Positions 16,985-25,691 of a stretch of DNA of 64,000 nucleotides are shown in pieces. This DNA is from Streptomyces pseudovenezuelae (GTDB taxonomy: Bacteria > Actinomycetota > Actinomycetes > Streptomycetales > Streptomycetaceae): contig NZ_KQ948148.1 of assembly GCF_001513955.1 (NCBI RefSeq), positions 174,418-238,417 on the forward strand. The letters run 5' to 3'. Within the stretch, counting starts at the first letter, position 1. Each line of letters begins with the position of its first letter. The position numbers were made by a program, and so were the translations under genes. Below the pieces are notes generated by a model. That model made no database searches and was not told the DNA's origin. It saw only the letters and a program-made list of their open reading frames with translations.

Positions 16985-17044
16985 AGCCCTCTGGGCATGA
17001 AGCCTTCTATGCGTGAAGCCTTCTATGCATGAAGCCCTTCAGAT
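16949..17044. repeat. 16-bp tandem repeat across two convergent gene ends
   Basis: Six units of the type RTGAAGCCYTCTATGC, the first two degenerate. The array contains the stop codon of the nucleotidyltransferase gene and, on the other strand, the stop of the metallo-beta-lactamase gene. Expansion or loss of units would therefore leave both proteins almost unchanged. Confidence 0.8.
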
Positions 17045-17869
17045 GAGCCCGTGCTCCTGCAGGTACTCCAGCTGGGCCCGCACCGACAGCTCGGCGGCGG
17101 GCCAGAGCGAGCGGTCCACGTCCGCGTACACGTGCTCCACGACGGCACCGGGGGTCCGGTGTCCGTTCTCCACGGCCGTCTCGATCTGGGCGAGCCGATG
17201 GGCCCGGTGGGCGAGATAGAACTCGACGGCACCCTGGGCGTCCTCCAGGACGGGCCCGTGGCCGGGCAGGACGGTGTGGACGCCGTCGTCGACCGTGAGG
17301 GACCTCAGCCGCCGCAGGGAGTCCAGATAGTCGCCCAGGCGGCCGTCGGGATGGGCCACGACGGTCGTACCGCGCCCCAGGACGGTGTCGCCGGTCACGA
17401 CGGCCTGGTCGGCCGGGAGATGGAAGCACAGCGAGTCCGCGGTGTGGCCGGGAGTGGGGACGACCCTGAGCTCCAGCCCGCCGACGCGCACCACCTCGCC
17501 CGCGCCGAGCCCCTCCTCCCCCAGCCGCAGCGCGGGGTCGAGAGCCCGCACCTTGGTGCCGGTCAGCCCGGCGAAACGGACGGCGCCCTCCGCGTGGTCG
17601 GGGTGGCCGTGGGTGAGCAGCGTGAGCGCGACCCGCTTGCCGGCGGCCTCTGCGGTGTCGACGACCGCGCGCAGGTGCCCTTCGTCCAGGGGGCCGGGGT
17701 CGATCACGACCGCCAGGTCCGAGTCCGGTTCCGAGAGGATCCAGGTGTTGGTCCCGTCCAGGGTCATCGCGGAGGCGTTGGGAGCGAGGACGTTGACGGC
17801 CCGTGGGGTGGCGGGGCCCGAGAGGACCCCGCCCCGTGGCTGGCCGGGCAGGGCTGCGGCGTCGGTCAT
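17039..17869 (-). CDS. Metallo-beta-lactamase-fold hydrolase
   Basis: Encodes 276 aa. The zinc motif THGHPDHAEG (HxHxDH) is near residue 85, a second ligand is in PTPGHTADS, and Asp in VTGDTVLG bridges the metals. The C-terminal ~60 residues resemble the LACTB2/beta-lactamase-like winged tail. Such proteins hydrolyse thioesters, RNA or lactones; the substrate here is unknown. Its start overlaps the stop of the NUDIX gene by ATGA (17866-17869), so the two proteins are probably made together. That recalls actinobacterial pairs that clean up damaged metabolites (inference). Confidence 0.9.
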   Translation of the reverse strand: MTDAAALPGQPRGGVLSGPATPRAVNVLAPNASAMTLDGTNTWILSEPDSDLAVVIDPGPLDEGHLRAVVDTAEAAGKRVALTLLTHGHPDHAEGAVRFAGLTGTKVRALDPALRLGEEGLGAGEVVRVGGLELRVVPTPGHTADSLCFHLPADQAVVTGDTVLGRGTTVVAHPDGRLGDYLDSLRRLRSLTVDDGVHTVLPGHGPVLEDAQGAVEFYLAHRAHRLAQIETAVENGHRTPGAVVEHVYADVDRSLWPAAELSVRAQLEYLQEHGLI

Positions 17870-18735
17870 GCGGAGGCTCCACCGGTCGGGATGTGTTTGG
17901 TGAACTCGTCGTGTCCCGGCCAGGACAGCACGATCTCGCCGTCCACCAGGCGGGCCTGCGCGAGCACAGGGGTCAGGTCACGGTCGGGCGCGGCGGCGAG
18001 CGTGGCGGCGGCGGTGCCGTACGCGGTGAGCTGGCGCAGGGTGGCGATGGTGGGCGGCATCATCAGCAGCTCGCCCTTGTCGTAGCCGTCCGCCGCGTCC
18101 TCGGGCCTGATCCACACCGTGCGGTCGGCCTCGGTGGAGGCGTTGCGCGTGCGCTGCCCCTGCGGGAGGGCGGCGACGAAGAACCACGTGTCGTAGCGGC
18201 GGGGTTCGAACTCGGGCGTGATCCAGCGCGTCCAGGCCCCGAGCAGATCCGATCGCAGCACGAGTCCGCGACGTTCCAGGAACTCCGCGAAGGAGAGCTC
18301 CCGCGCCACGAGGGCGGCCCGGTCCGTCTCCCACTCCGCGCCCGTGGTGTCACCGACCACCGTCTCGGCGGTCGGCCCGGCGAGCAGGACGCCCGCCTCC
18401 TCGTACGTCTCCCGCACGGCCGCGCAGACGATCGCCTGAGCCGTCGTCTCGTCCACGCCGAGCCTGGCCGCCCACCACGCGCGCGTGGGGCCCGCCCAAT
18501 GGATCTGGTGCTCGTCGTCACGGGGGTCGACGCCGCCGCCGGGATAGGCGTACGCGCCGCCGGCGAACGCCATGGAGGCCCGCCTGCGCAGCATGTGTAC
18601 GACGGTCCCGGCGGGGCCGTCCTTCAGCAGCATCACGGTGGCGGCGCGTCTCGGCGTGGCCGGCGCGAGCGTGCCGTCCGCCAGCGCGCGGATACGGTCC
18701 GGCCATTCCGCTGGGTACCACTGCCCGTTTGCCAT
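17866..18735 (-). CDS. NUDIX hydrolase family protein, long form
   Basis: Encodes 289 aa from ATG 18733-18735. The N-terminal half holds RRRASMAFAGGAYAYPGGG, the start of a NUDIX fold. The NUDIX helix VRETYEEAGVLL comes after an insertion of about 40 residues, so this is an atypical NUDIX box. Relatives resemble RNA- or nucleotide-derivative pyrophosphatases (NUDT19-like). The substrate cannot be stated. It is the first gene of a coupled pair with the metallo-beta-lactamase. The 29-bp repeat array lies upstream. Confidence 0.87.
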   Translation of the reverse strand: MANGQWYPAEWPDRIRALADGTLAPATPRRAATVMLLKDGPAGTVVHMLRRRASMAFAGGAYAYPGGGVDPRDDEHQIHWAGPTRAWWAARLGVDETTAQAIVCAAVRETYEEAGVLLAGPTAETVVGDTTGAEWETDRAALVARELSFAEFLERRGLVLRSDLLGAWTRWITPEFEPRRYDTWFFVAALPQGQRTRNASTEADRTVWIRPEDAADGYDKGELLMMPPTIATLRQLTAYGTAAATLAAAPDRDLTPVLAQARLVDGEIVLSWPGHDEFTKHIPTGGASA

Positions 18736-18943
18736 GGCCGGAGGCTAACTCCTGGGGCGCGGATGTTCGAGGGCCGGGCGGGTGTGGGGGGTGCCGGGTG
18801 GGTCGTGGCTGGTCGTGAGCAGCTGCGCTGGGCCTGGGCGGGGCGCCTAAGGGGGTGCCTCGCTGTGTCGTCGGGCGGGTGCGGATGCGTCGTGGCTGGT
18901 CGCGCAGTTCCCCGCGCCCCTGGGGAGGTGCGGTCAGTCGCGC

Positions 18944-19312
18944 CACGACGGGCCGTTCTCACCTCGACCCACCACGACGAACCGTTCCCACCCAGACCCA
19001 CCACAACGAGCCGCTCTCACCCCGACCCACCACCACGGGCCGTTCTCACCTCGACCCACCACGACGAGCCGTAGGGACCCAGCCTCACCACGACGAGGCG
19101 TAGTCACCTCGACCCACCACGACGAGGCGTAGTCACCTCGACCCACCACAACGAGCCGTAGTCACCCCGACCCACCACAACAAGCCGTAGTCACCCCGAC
19201 CCACCGCGACGAGCCGCTCTCACTCAACCCCACCACGACGAGCCGTAGGGACCCAGCCTCACCACGACGAGCCGTAGTCACCTCGACCCACCACGACGGG
19301 CCGTTCTCGCCT
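18944..19312. repeat. Thirteen tandem 29-bp repeats
   Basis: The unit is CGACCCACCACGACGAG followed by CCGTAGTCACCT, repeated 13 times with substitutions and no spacers. A variant pair of units (ending GTAGGGACCC, then beginning AGCCTCACC) occurs twice, showing higher-order duplication. The 645-bp gap between the NUDIX gene and the RidA gene contains nothing else I recognise. Frames through the array are repetitive on both strands and I do not regard them as genes. Confidence 0.9.
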
Positions 19313-19380
19313 CGGCCCGCCCCGGCACAGCCGCCCGCGCTGCCCGCGCCCCCGCCGACCCCGCCCAGCCGCCGCAGGCA

Positions 19381-19851
19381 TCACGCCTCGGTGAGTTCCA
19401 CCTGGACCTCGACCTCGACCGGGGCGTCGAGGGGCAGGACGGCCACGCCCACCGCGCTGCGGGCGTGGACGCCCTTGTCGCCGAGGACCTCGCCCAGCAG
19501 CTCGCTCGCGCCGTTGATCACACCCGGCTGTCCTGTGAAGTCCGAGGCCGACGCCACGAACCCCACGACCTTCACCACGCGCGCGATCCGGTCCAGATCA
19601 CCGGCCACGGACTTCACCGCTGCCAGCGCGTTCAGCGCACACGTGCGGGCCAGCGCCTTCGCCTCCTCGGCCGTGACCTCCGCGCCCACCTTGCCGGTGA
19701 CCGGAAGCTTGCCGTCGACCATGGGCAGCTGGCCCGAGGTGTACACGTACACCCCGGACTGCACGGCCGGCTGATACGCGGCCAGCGGCGGCACGACCGC
19801 CGGCAGTGTCAGTCCGAGCTCCGCGAGCCGCGCCTCGACCGCCCCGCTCAC
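19381..19851 (-). CDS. RidA (YjgF/YER057c) family protein
   Basis: Encodes 156 aa from GTG 19851, coupled by a GTGA overlap to the DUF4177 gene. The frame is open to 20001 but the upstream part is the shadow of that gene. Family features include the VQSGVYVYTSGQLPM strand, a mid-region CALNALAAVKSVAGDLDRI helix, and a C-terminal RSAVGVAVLPLDAPVEVE. The family's catalytic Arg is expected in the RSAVGV segment, where it is present. RidA proteins hydrolyse reactive enamines/imines from PLP enzymes. The 'long' actinobacterial subgroup may differ in substrate. Confidence 0.9.
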   Translation of the reverse strand: MSGAVEARLAELGLTLPAVVPPLAAYQPAVQSGVYVYTSGQLPMVDGKLPVTGKVGAEVTAEEAKALARTCALNALAAVKSVAGDLDRIARVVKVVGFVASASDFTGQPGVINGASELLGEVLGDKGVHARSAVGVAVLPLDAPVEVEVQVELTEA

Positions 19852-20012
19852 GCCGTCTTCTCCCGCTTCAGGTACGCCACCAGCTGCTCGGGGTTGTTCG
19901 GCCCGGGCACGACCTGCACGAGCTCCCACCCGTCCTCGCCCCAGGTGTCCAGAATCTGCTTCGTGGCGTGGACGAGCAGCGGCACGGTCGCGTATTCCCA
20001 CTTCTTGGTCAT
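19848..20012 (-). CDS. DUF4177 small protein
   Basis: Encodes 54 aa from ATG 20012: it begins MTKKWEYATVPLLVHATK, and the DTWGEDGWELVQVVPGPN segment is the DUF4177 hallmark. The stop overlaps the RidA start (GTGA at 19848-19851). The function is unknown; the pairing with RidA is conserved in streptomycetes as far as I recall. It is divergent from the ArsA pair, with ~120 bp between for both promoters. Confidence 0.85.
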   Translation of the reverse strand: MTKKWEYATVPLLVHATKQILDTWGEDGWELVQVVPGPNNPEQLVAYLKREKTA

Positions 20013-20131
20013 GCGGCCGACTCTAGCCGCTGCTCAGCCCTGGCTTTCAGCCGCTGCTCACCCACAGCCGGTGCCCGCGTTATCCACAGCCTCCTGCTTA
20101 GGTTCGCCGCCGACTGGTTACGCTCGAATAC

Positions 20132-21109
20132 GTGAGCAGGCTCCAGGTCGTCAGCGGCAAGGGCGGGACCGGAAAGACCACGGTCGCCGCAGCCCTCGCG
20201 CTGGCCCTCGCCACCGAGGGGAAGCGGACGCTTCTCGTCGAGGTGGAGGGTCGCCAGGGAATCGCGCAGCTCTTCGAAACGGAGGCGCTGCCCTATGAGG
20301 AGCGGAAGATCGCCGTCGCTCCAGGGGGCGGGGAGGTGTACGCACTGGCCATAGACCCCGAACTGGCCCTTCTGGACTACCTCCAGATGTTCTACAAACT
20401 CGGCGGAGCGGGACGCGCCCTGAAGAAGCTCGGCGCGATCGACTTCGCGACCACCATCGCGCCCGGCCTCAGAGACGTCCTTCTGACGGGCAAGGCGTGC
20501 GAGGCGGTCCGCCGCAAGGTCAAGTCCGGCCGCTTCGTCTACGACTACGTCGTGATGGACGCGCCCCCCACCGGCCGTATCACCCGCTTCCTGAACGTCA
20601 ACGACGAGGTCGCGGGACTGGCCAAGATCGGCCCGATACACAATCAGGCGCAGGCCGTGATGCGGGTGCTGAAGTCCAAGGAGACCGCCGTCCACCTGGT
20701 GACGCTCCTGGAGGAGATGCCCGTCCAGGAGACCGCGGACGGCATCGCCGAACTGCGGGCCGCCCACCTGCCCGTGGGCCGGATAGTCGTGAACATGGTG
20801 CGCCCGGAGGTGTTGGACGGCGCGGACCTGGAACTCGTACGGACCACGCCGCGTTCAGCCGTGGCGAAGGCACTGTCCTCGGCCGGACTCGGCGGCGCCC
20901 GCCGCGGGGGCAACGCCGAGAAGCTGGTCGACCCGCTGGTCCAGCAGGCCGAGGAGTACGCCGAGCGGTACGCGCTGGAGCACGAACAGCGCTCGGTCCT
21001 CGGCGAACTGGGGCTGCCGTTGCACGAACTGCCCTTGCTGACCGAGGGCATGGACCTGGCGGGTCTGTACGAACTGGCCACCGAGCTGCGGAAGCAGGGG
21101 ATGTCATGA
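20132..21109 (+). CDS. ArsA/GET3-like ATPase, subunit 1
   Basis: Encodes 325 aa from GTG 20132. A TACGCT -10-like box lies 10 bp before the GTG and there is no RBS, so the mRNA may be leaderless. The deviant Walker A is SGKGGTGKTT (residues 8-17), and MDAPPTGR is the Walker B region. The family moves oxyanions or tail-anchored proteins; the actinobacterial paired paralogs have no established cargo. The C-terminal half (EKLVDPLVQQAEEYAERYALE) is helical. The stop overlaps the start of the second ATPase, suggesting a heterodimer. Confidence 0.9.
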   Translation: MSRLQVVSGKGGTGKTTVAAALALALATEGKRTLLVEVEGRQGIAQLFETEALPYEERKIAVAPGGGEVYALAIDPELALLDYLQMFYKLGGAGRALKKLGAIDFATTIAPGLRDVLLTGKACEAVRRKVKSGRFVYDYVVMDAPPTGRITRFLNVNDEVAGLAKIGPIHNQAQAVMRVLKSKETAVHLVTLLEEMPVQETADGIAELRAAHLPVGRIVVNMVRPEVLDGADLELVRTTPRSAVAKALSSAGLGGARRGGNAEKLVDPLVQQAEEYAERYALEHEQRSVLGELGLPLHELPLLTEGMDLAGLYELATELRKQGMS

Positions 21110-22518
21110 GCCCGGACGCCGACGCGCACGACCGGCACCGCCGTCTTTCGCCCGCCCCCGTGCTCGATCTCGATCCGCTGATCGACGATCCGGGCACCCG
21201 CATCGTGGTGTGCTGCGGCTCGGGCGGCGTCGGCAAGACCACGACCGCGGCGGCCCTCGGCCTGCGCGCCGCCGAGCGGGGCCGCAAGGTCGTCGTCCTC
21301 ACCATCGACCCGGCCCGCCGGCTCGCCCAGTCGATGGGCATCGACTCGCTGGACAACGTCCCGCGCCGGGTCAAGGGCCTCGACGACTCCGCGAGCGGCG
21401 AGCTGCACGCGATGATGCTGGACATGAAGCGCACCTTCGACGAGATCGTCGAGGCGCACGCGGACGCCGAGCGGGCGGCCGCGATCCTGAGCAACCCCTT
21501 CTACCAGTCGCTCTCGGCGGGCTTCGCGGGCACGCAGGAGTACATGGCGATGGAGAAGCTCGGGCAGCTGCGGGCCCGGGACGAGTGGGACCTGATCGTC
21601 GTCGACACGCCTCCGTCCCGCTCCGCCCTCGACTTCCTGGACGCGCCGAAGCGGCTGGGATCGTTCCTGGACGGGAGGCTCATCCGGCTGCTCACCGCCC
21701 CGGCCAAGCTCGGCGGCCGGGCGGGGATGAAGTTCCTGAACGTCGGGATGTCGATGATGACCGGCACCCTCGGCAAACTGCTGGGCGGTCAACTCCTCAA
21801 GGACGTCCAGACGTTCGTAGCCGCGATGGACACCACCTTCGGCGGGTTCCGCACCCGCGCGGACGCGACGTACAAGCTGCTCCAGGCGCCCGGGACGGCG
21901 TTCCTGGTGGTCGCGGCCCCGGAGCGGGACGCGCTGCGCGAGGCCGCGTACTTCGTGGAGCGGCTGGCCGCGGAGCGCATGCCGCTCGCCGGCCTGGTGC
22001 TCAACCGGGTCCACGGCAGCGGCGCCGACCGGCTCTCGGCCGAGCGGGCGCTCGCCGCCGCGGAAAATCTCGAGGCCGTGGAAAATCTTGAAGAGCCCCG
22101 CATTGTCGATCAGGAGGGCGGGAAAGCTGGACTTCGTAACTCTCCCGACACGTACGGCAGTTCAGAATCTCCCGCTTCCGAGGCACCGGCTCCTGACGAA
22201 GGCTCCCCCGCCGACCCGAAGAACCCGAGCTCGGAGCGCACGGAGAAGGGGCGGTCCGCCGACCCCGCCGACCGGTCCGTCGACCAGCTCACCGCAGGCC
22301 TGCTGAAGCTGCACGCCGACCGTATGCAACTGCTCTCCCGCGAGCAACGCACACGTGACCGCTTCACCGCGCTCCACCCCGAGGTGGCGGTGGCCGAAGT
22401 GGCCGCGCTGCCCGGCGATGTGCACGACCTCGCGGGGCTGCGGGACATCGGAAACCGGCTCGCGGCCGGGCGACCGGAGCTGCCCGAGACCGCCGTGGAC
22501 CGACCTGACGTGGACTGA
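21106..22518 (+). CDS. ArsA/GET3-like ATPase, subunit 2
   Basis: Encodes 470 aa from ATG 21106, overlapping the previous stop (ATGA). Walker A is CGSGGVGKTTTAA (residues 37-49), with VVDTPPSRSALDFL as the switch II region. Residues ~325-410 are a low-complexity acidic, Pro/Ser-rich insertion (SSESPASEAPAPDEG and neighbours), between the ATPase core and a C-terminal helical segment. With its partner it probably forms a two-chain ATPase analogous to the two halves of ArsA. No arsenic or tail-anchor context is present. In S. coelicolor the pair also sits next to wblA. Confidence 0.9.
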   Translation: MSPDADAHDRHRRLSPAPVLDLDPLIDDPGTRIVVCCGSGGVGKTTTAAALGLRAAERGRKVVVLTIDPARRLAQSMGIDSLDNVPRRVKGLDDSASGELHAMMLDMKRTFDEIVEAHADAERAAAILSNPFYQSLSAGFAGTQEYMAMEKLGQLRARDEWDLIVVDTPPSRSALDFLDAPKRLGSFLDGRLIRLLTAPAKLGGRAGMKFLNVGMSMMTGTLGKLLGGQLLKDVQTFVAAMDTTFGGFRTRADATYKLLQAPGTAFLVVAAPERDALREAAYFVERLAAERMPLAGLVLNRVHGSGADRLSAERALAAAENLEAVENLEEPRIVDQEGGKAGLRNSPDTYGSSESPASEAPAPDEGSPADPKNPSSERTEKGRSADPADRSVDQLTAGLLKLHADRMQLLSREQRTRDRFTALHPEVAVAEVAALPGDVHDLAGLRDIGNRLAAGRPELPETAVDRPDVD

Positions 22519-22519
22519 C

Positions 22520-22539
22520 CTGAGGGGTGTCCCCCTCAG
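22520..22539. terminator. Hairpin between the ATPase pair and wblA
   Basis: CTGAGGGG / CCCCTCAG with a 4-base loop, directly after the stop at 22518, between convergent genes. Confidence 0.65.
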
Positions 22540-22571
22540 CTCACCGTCCCCGTCAGCAGCTCACCGGCGCC

Positions 22572-22910
22572 TCAGCTCACCGCCGCGTAGTTCTCGTAGA
22601 GCTCGTCGTCCTCGAGGGGCAGGATGCCGACGCCCCTCTCGTACTCCGTGCGCGCGGTCTCCAGCAGCCTGCGCCACGAAGTGACGGTCGGCCTCCGGCG
22701 CAGCAGTGCGCGGCGCTCGCGCTCTGTCATGCCTCCCCACACGCCGAACTCGACGCGGTTGTCCAGCGCATCGGCGAGGCACTCCGTGCGCACCGGACAT
22801 CCGGTGCACACTGCCTTCGCCCGGTTCTGCGCTGCTCCTTGAACGAACAGTTCATCCGGATCGGTAGTGCGGCAGGCCGCCTGCGCACTCCAGTCGACTA
22901 CCCAGCCCAT
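22572..22910 (-). CDS. wblA: WhiB-like iron-sulfur regulator WblA
   Basis: Encodes 112 aa from ATG 22910 (start MGWVVDWSAQAAC). The frame continues 19 codons upstream to a GTG/ATG, but the shorter form agrees with the known WblA. The four cluster-binding Cys are 13, 35, 38 and 44, the tryptophan turn is GVWGG (56-60), and a basic stretch RRALLRRRP follows. WblA binds a 4Fe-4S cluster and in S. coelicolor represses antibiotic production while promoting aerial development. It is divergent from the PBP gene over a ~500-bp region, so its promoter region is long, as expected for a heavily regulated gene. Confidence 0.95.
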   Translation of the reverse strand: MGWVVDWSAQAACRTTDPDELFVQGAAQNRAKAVCTGCPVRTECLADALDNRVEFGVWGGMTERERRALLRRRPTVTSWRRLLETARTEYERGVGILPLEDDELYENYAAVS

Positions 22911-23417
22911 ACCGGCGCCGTCCTCTCCCGAATCGAGGCTCCCCCACGGCGGCAGCGGCATATTCACCGCCGCCAGTTGAGGACGTTACGGAAGGCAGGC
23001 ACAGCGCAACACCCCCTTCGGGCCCAATCTTGAATGGCCCGAACGGACTATGCGTAAGCGGCAGATCACCCGGGGGAGTGAGCCCGCGACATACATGACT
23101 ATCCCGGCAAACCAGGACACTTGTCTTGCGTCACAACGGGCACCTGATGACACACGAGGCGGATTCGGACACGTCCCCACCAAAAAAGTCGGGGAACCTC
23201 CGGAACGATTCGGGGTCGCCGGACGTATTGATACGTGGCCCTACTGCTGTGACAGTTGAGAGCAGCTTAGGCCAACGCCTGTGCGCGTGTCCGGCGAATG
23301 AGAAGGTAGGGCGCTCCTGTCGCCATGCCCGCTCCAACACGGTCGTGCCCGCTTCCGTCGCCATGCCGTGACACGGGCTCCCTCTGAACGCTCATGAGTA
23401 CGGATTAGGCTGCCCCT
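22911..23417. promoter_or_regulatory. Long divergent promoter region of wblA and the PBP gene
   Basis: 507 bp without a gene. At 23066-23081, TCACCCGGGGGAGTGA is an inverted repeat with the TCAC...GTGA form of BldD targets, 156 bp before the wblA start; wblA is a known BldD target in S. coelicolor. At 23171-23194, a GTCCCC...GGGGAAC hairpin flanks AAAAAA. A TAGGCT -10-like box lies 11 bp before the PBP ATG, which has no RBS, so that transcript may be leaderless. Confidence 0.5.
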
Positions 23418-25691
23418 ATGTCGAAGAAGCGCTCGGGCGGCGGTCTGTCGCCCACGCAGCAGGCCGCCAAGTTCCTCGGTGTCAGTGTCCTCGCGGGAGC
23501 GGTGATGGCCGGCATCGCGCTGCCCGCGGCCGGCGCGCTGGGGCTCGCGGCCAAGGGGTCGGTGGAGAGTTTCGACGAACTCCCGACCAACCTGAAGACC
23601 CCGCCGCTGAGCCAGCGCACCACGATCCTCGACAGCGAGGGCGGCACCATCGCCACGGTGTACTCGCGCGACCGTACGGTGGTCGACCTCAAGAACATCT
23701 CGCCGTACATGCAGAAGGCGATCGTCGCGATCGAGGACTCCCGCTTCTACCAGCACGGCGCGGTCGACCTGAAGGGCGTCCTGCGCGCGCTCAACAAGAA
23801 CGCCCAGAGCGGCGGGGTGGCCCAGGGCGCCTCCACGCTGACGCAGCAGCTCGTGAAGAACGTCGCGGTGGAGGAGGCCGGTGACGACCCGACGAAGGTC
23901 GCCCAGGCCACCCAGCAGACCCTCGGCCGCAAGATCCGCGAGCTGAAGTACGCGATCCAGCTCGAAGAGGAACTCGGCAAGAAGAAGATCCTCGAGAACT
24001 ACCTGAACATCACCTTCTTCGGCCAGCAGGCGTACGGCGTCGAGGCCGCCTCCCAGCGCTACTTCTCCAAGCACGCCAAGGACCTCACCCTGGAGCAGTC
24101 GGCGCTGCTCGCGGGCATCGTCCAGTCCCCGAGCCGCTACGACCCGGTCAACGACGAGGCCGAGGCGACCAAGCGGCGCAACACCGTGCTCCAGCGCATG
24201 GCCGAGGTGGGTGACGTCTCCCAGGCGGAGGCCGACAAGGCCAAGGAGCAGCCGCTGGGCCTCAAGGTGAGCAAGTCGAAGAACGGCTGCATCACGGCGG
24301 TCAAGGGCGCCGGCTTCTTCTGCGACTACGTCCGTGAGGTCTTCCTCACCGACCCGGTCTTCGGCAAGACCCAGGAGGCCCGCGCCAAGATCTGGAACCA
24401 GGGCGGTCTGACGATCCGGACCACGATGGACCCGCAGGCCCAGAAGTCGGCCCAGAACTCCATCAAGGAGCACGTCTACCAGGACGACGACGTGGCCACC
24501 GCCGCGACCATCGTCCAGCCCGGCACCGGCAAGATCCTCGCGATGGGCCAGTCGCGGCCGTACGGCATCAACAACAAGAAGAACGAGACGACGCTCAACC
24601 TCTCGGTCGACCAGGCCATGGGCGGCGGAGCGGGCTACCAGCCCGGTTCGACGTTCAAGCCGATCGTGGCGGCGGCCGCCATAGAGGGCGGCAAGCCGGC
24701 GACGCAGATCTACCCTTCACCGTACAAAATGGACTACCCGGCCCCGGTCCAGGCGTGCAACGGCAACGTCTGGAACGAGAAGGGCGTCTCGGTCACCAAC
24801 GAGAACGAGTCCGAGGTCGGCCCGTACGACATGAAGACGGCGACCGCGAAGTCGGTCAACACCTACTACGTGTCGTTGATCAGCGACATCGGCATCTGCC
24901 CGGTGACGGAGATGGCCGGGAAGATGGGTGTCGAGCGCGCCGACGGCGACAAGATCCAGCAGCGGCCGTCGATCGCCCTGGGCACCCAGGAGGTGTCGCC
25001 GCTGACCATGGCGAACGCGTACGCGACCTTCGCCTCGCGTGGCATGTACTGCACCCCGATCGCCATCGAGTCGATCACCCAGCGGGCCGGCGAGAAGTCG
25101 AAGTCCCTCCAGGTCCCGAAGTCGACCTGCTCGCGGGCGATGTCGGAGAACACCGCCGACACCATCAACACGCTCCTCAAGGGCGTGGTCGAGGACGGCA
25201 CGGGCTCCGAGGCGGGCCTCGGCCCCAGCCGTGACAGCGCGGGCAAGACGGGTACGACCGACGAGCGCTACGCGGCCTGGTTCGTGGGCTACACGCCGAA
25301 CATGGCCGGCGCGGTCTGGGTCGGCGACCCCGCCCACAAGCGCAAGATGCAGAACATCACCATCGGCGGCGTCGGGTACGACAAGGTGTTCGGTGGCAAG
25401 GTCCCCGGCCCGATCTGGCGCGACATGATGAGCGGCGCGCTGGAGGGCAAGGACGCCCCGCGGTTCACCACCGTCTACATCCCGAACATGCCGAAGAAGG
25501 AAGACCCCGGCAAGGGCGACGACGGTGACAACGGCGACAACCGCGGTAACGACAACGGCGGCAACGACAACGGTGGGAACGACGGCGGCAACGACGGCAA
25601 CACCACCTTCCCGACGCCGAGCTTCTCCATCCCGGAGGGCTTCATCCAGGGCGCGAACAACGGGAACGGCAATGGGGGCGGGCGCGGCTGA
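23418..25691 (+). CDS. Class A penicillin-binding protein (transglycosylase/transpeptidase)
   Basis: Encodes 757 aa. One N-terminal membrane span (~18-45) is followed by a GT51 glycosyltransferase with the catalytic Glu106 in EDSRFYQHGAVD. A penicillin-binding domain then shows Ser411-Thr-Phe-Lys414, Ser479-Val-Asn481 and Lys610-Thr-Gly-Thr. It polymerises lipid II and cross-links peptidoglycan outside the membrane. The last ~80 residues are a disordered Gly/Asn/Asp-rich tail (GDNGDNRGNDNGGNDN and similar), typical of Streptomyces PBPs. Its place next to wblA is conserved in S. coelicolor. Confidence 0.95.
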   Translation: MSKKRSGGGLSPTQQAAKFLGVSVLAGAVMAGIALPAAGALGLAAKGSVESFDELPTNLKTPPLSQRTTILDSEGGTIATVYSRDRTVVDLKNISPYMQKAIVAIEDSRFYQHGAVDLKGVLRALNKNAQSGGVAQGASTLTQQLVKNVAVEEAGDDPTKVAQATQQTLGRKIRELKYAIQLEEELGKKKILENYLNITFFGQQAYGVEAASQRYFSKHAKDLTLEQSALLAGIVQSPSRYDPVNDEAEATKRRNTVLQRMAEVGDVSQAEADKAKEQPLGLKVSKSKNGCITAVKGAGFFCDYVREVFLTDPVFGKTQEARAKIWNQGGLTIRTTMDPQAQKSAQNSIKEHVYQDDDVATAATIVQPGTGKILAMGQSRPYGINNKKNETTLNLSVDQAMGGGAGYQPGSTFKPIVAAAAIEGGKPATQIYPSPYKMDYPAPVQACNGNVWNEKGVSVTNENESEVGPYDMKTATAKSVNTYYVSLISDIGICPVTEMAGKMGVERADGDKIQQRPSIALGTQEVSPLTMANAYATFASRGMYCTPIAIESITQRAGEKSKSLQVPKSTCSRAMSENTADTINTLLKGVVEDGTGSEAGLGPSRDSAGKTGTTDERYAAWFVGYTPNMAGAVWVGDPAHKRKMQNITIGGVGYDKVFGGKVPGPIWRDMMSGALEGKDAPRFTTVYIPNMPKKEDPGKGDDGDNGDNRGNDNGGNDNGGNDGGNDGNTTFPTPSFSIPEGFIQGANNGNGNGGGRG

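Noticed and set aside
18944..19312. CRISPR array
   Set aside because: Units of 29 bp follow each other without unique spacers and no cas genes are present.
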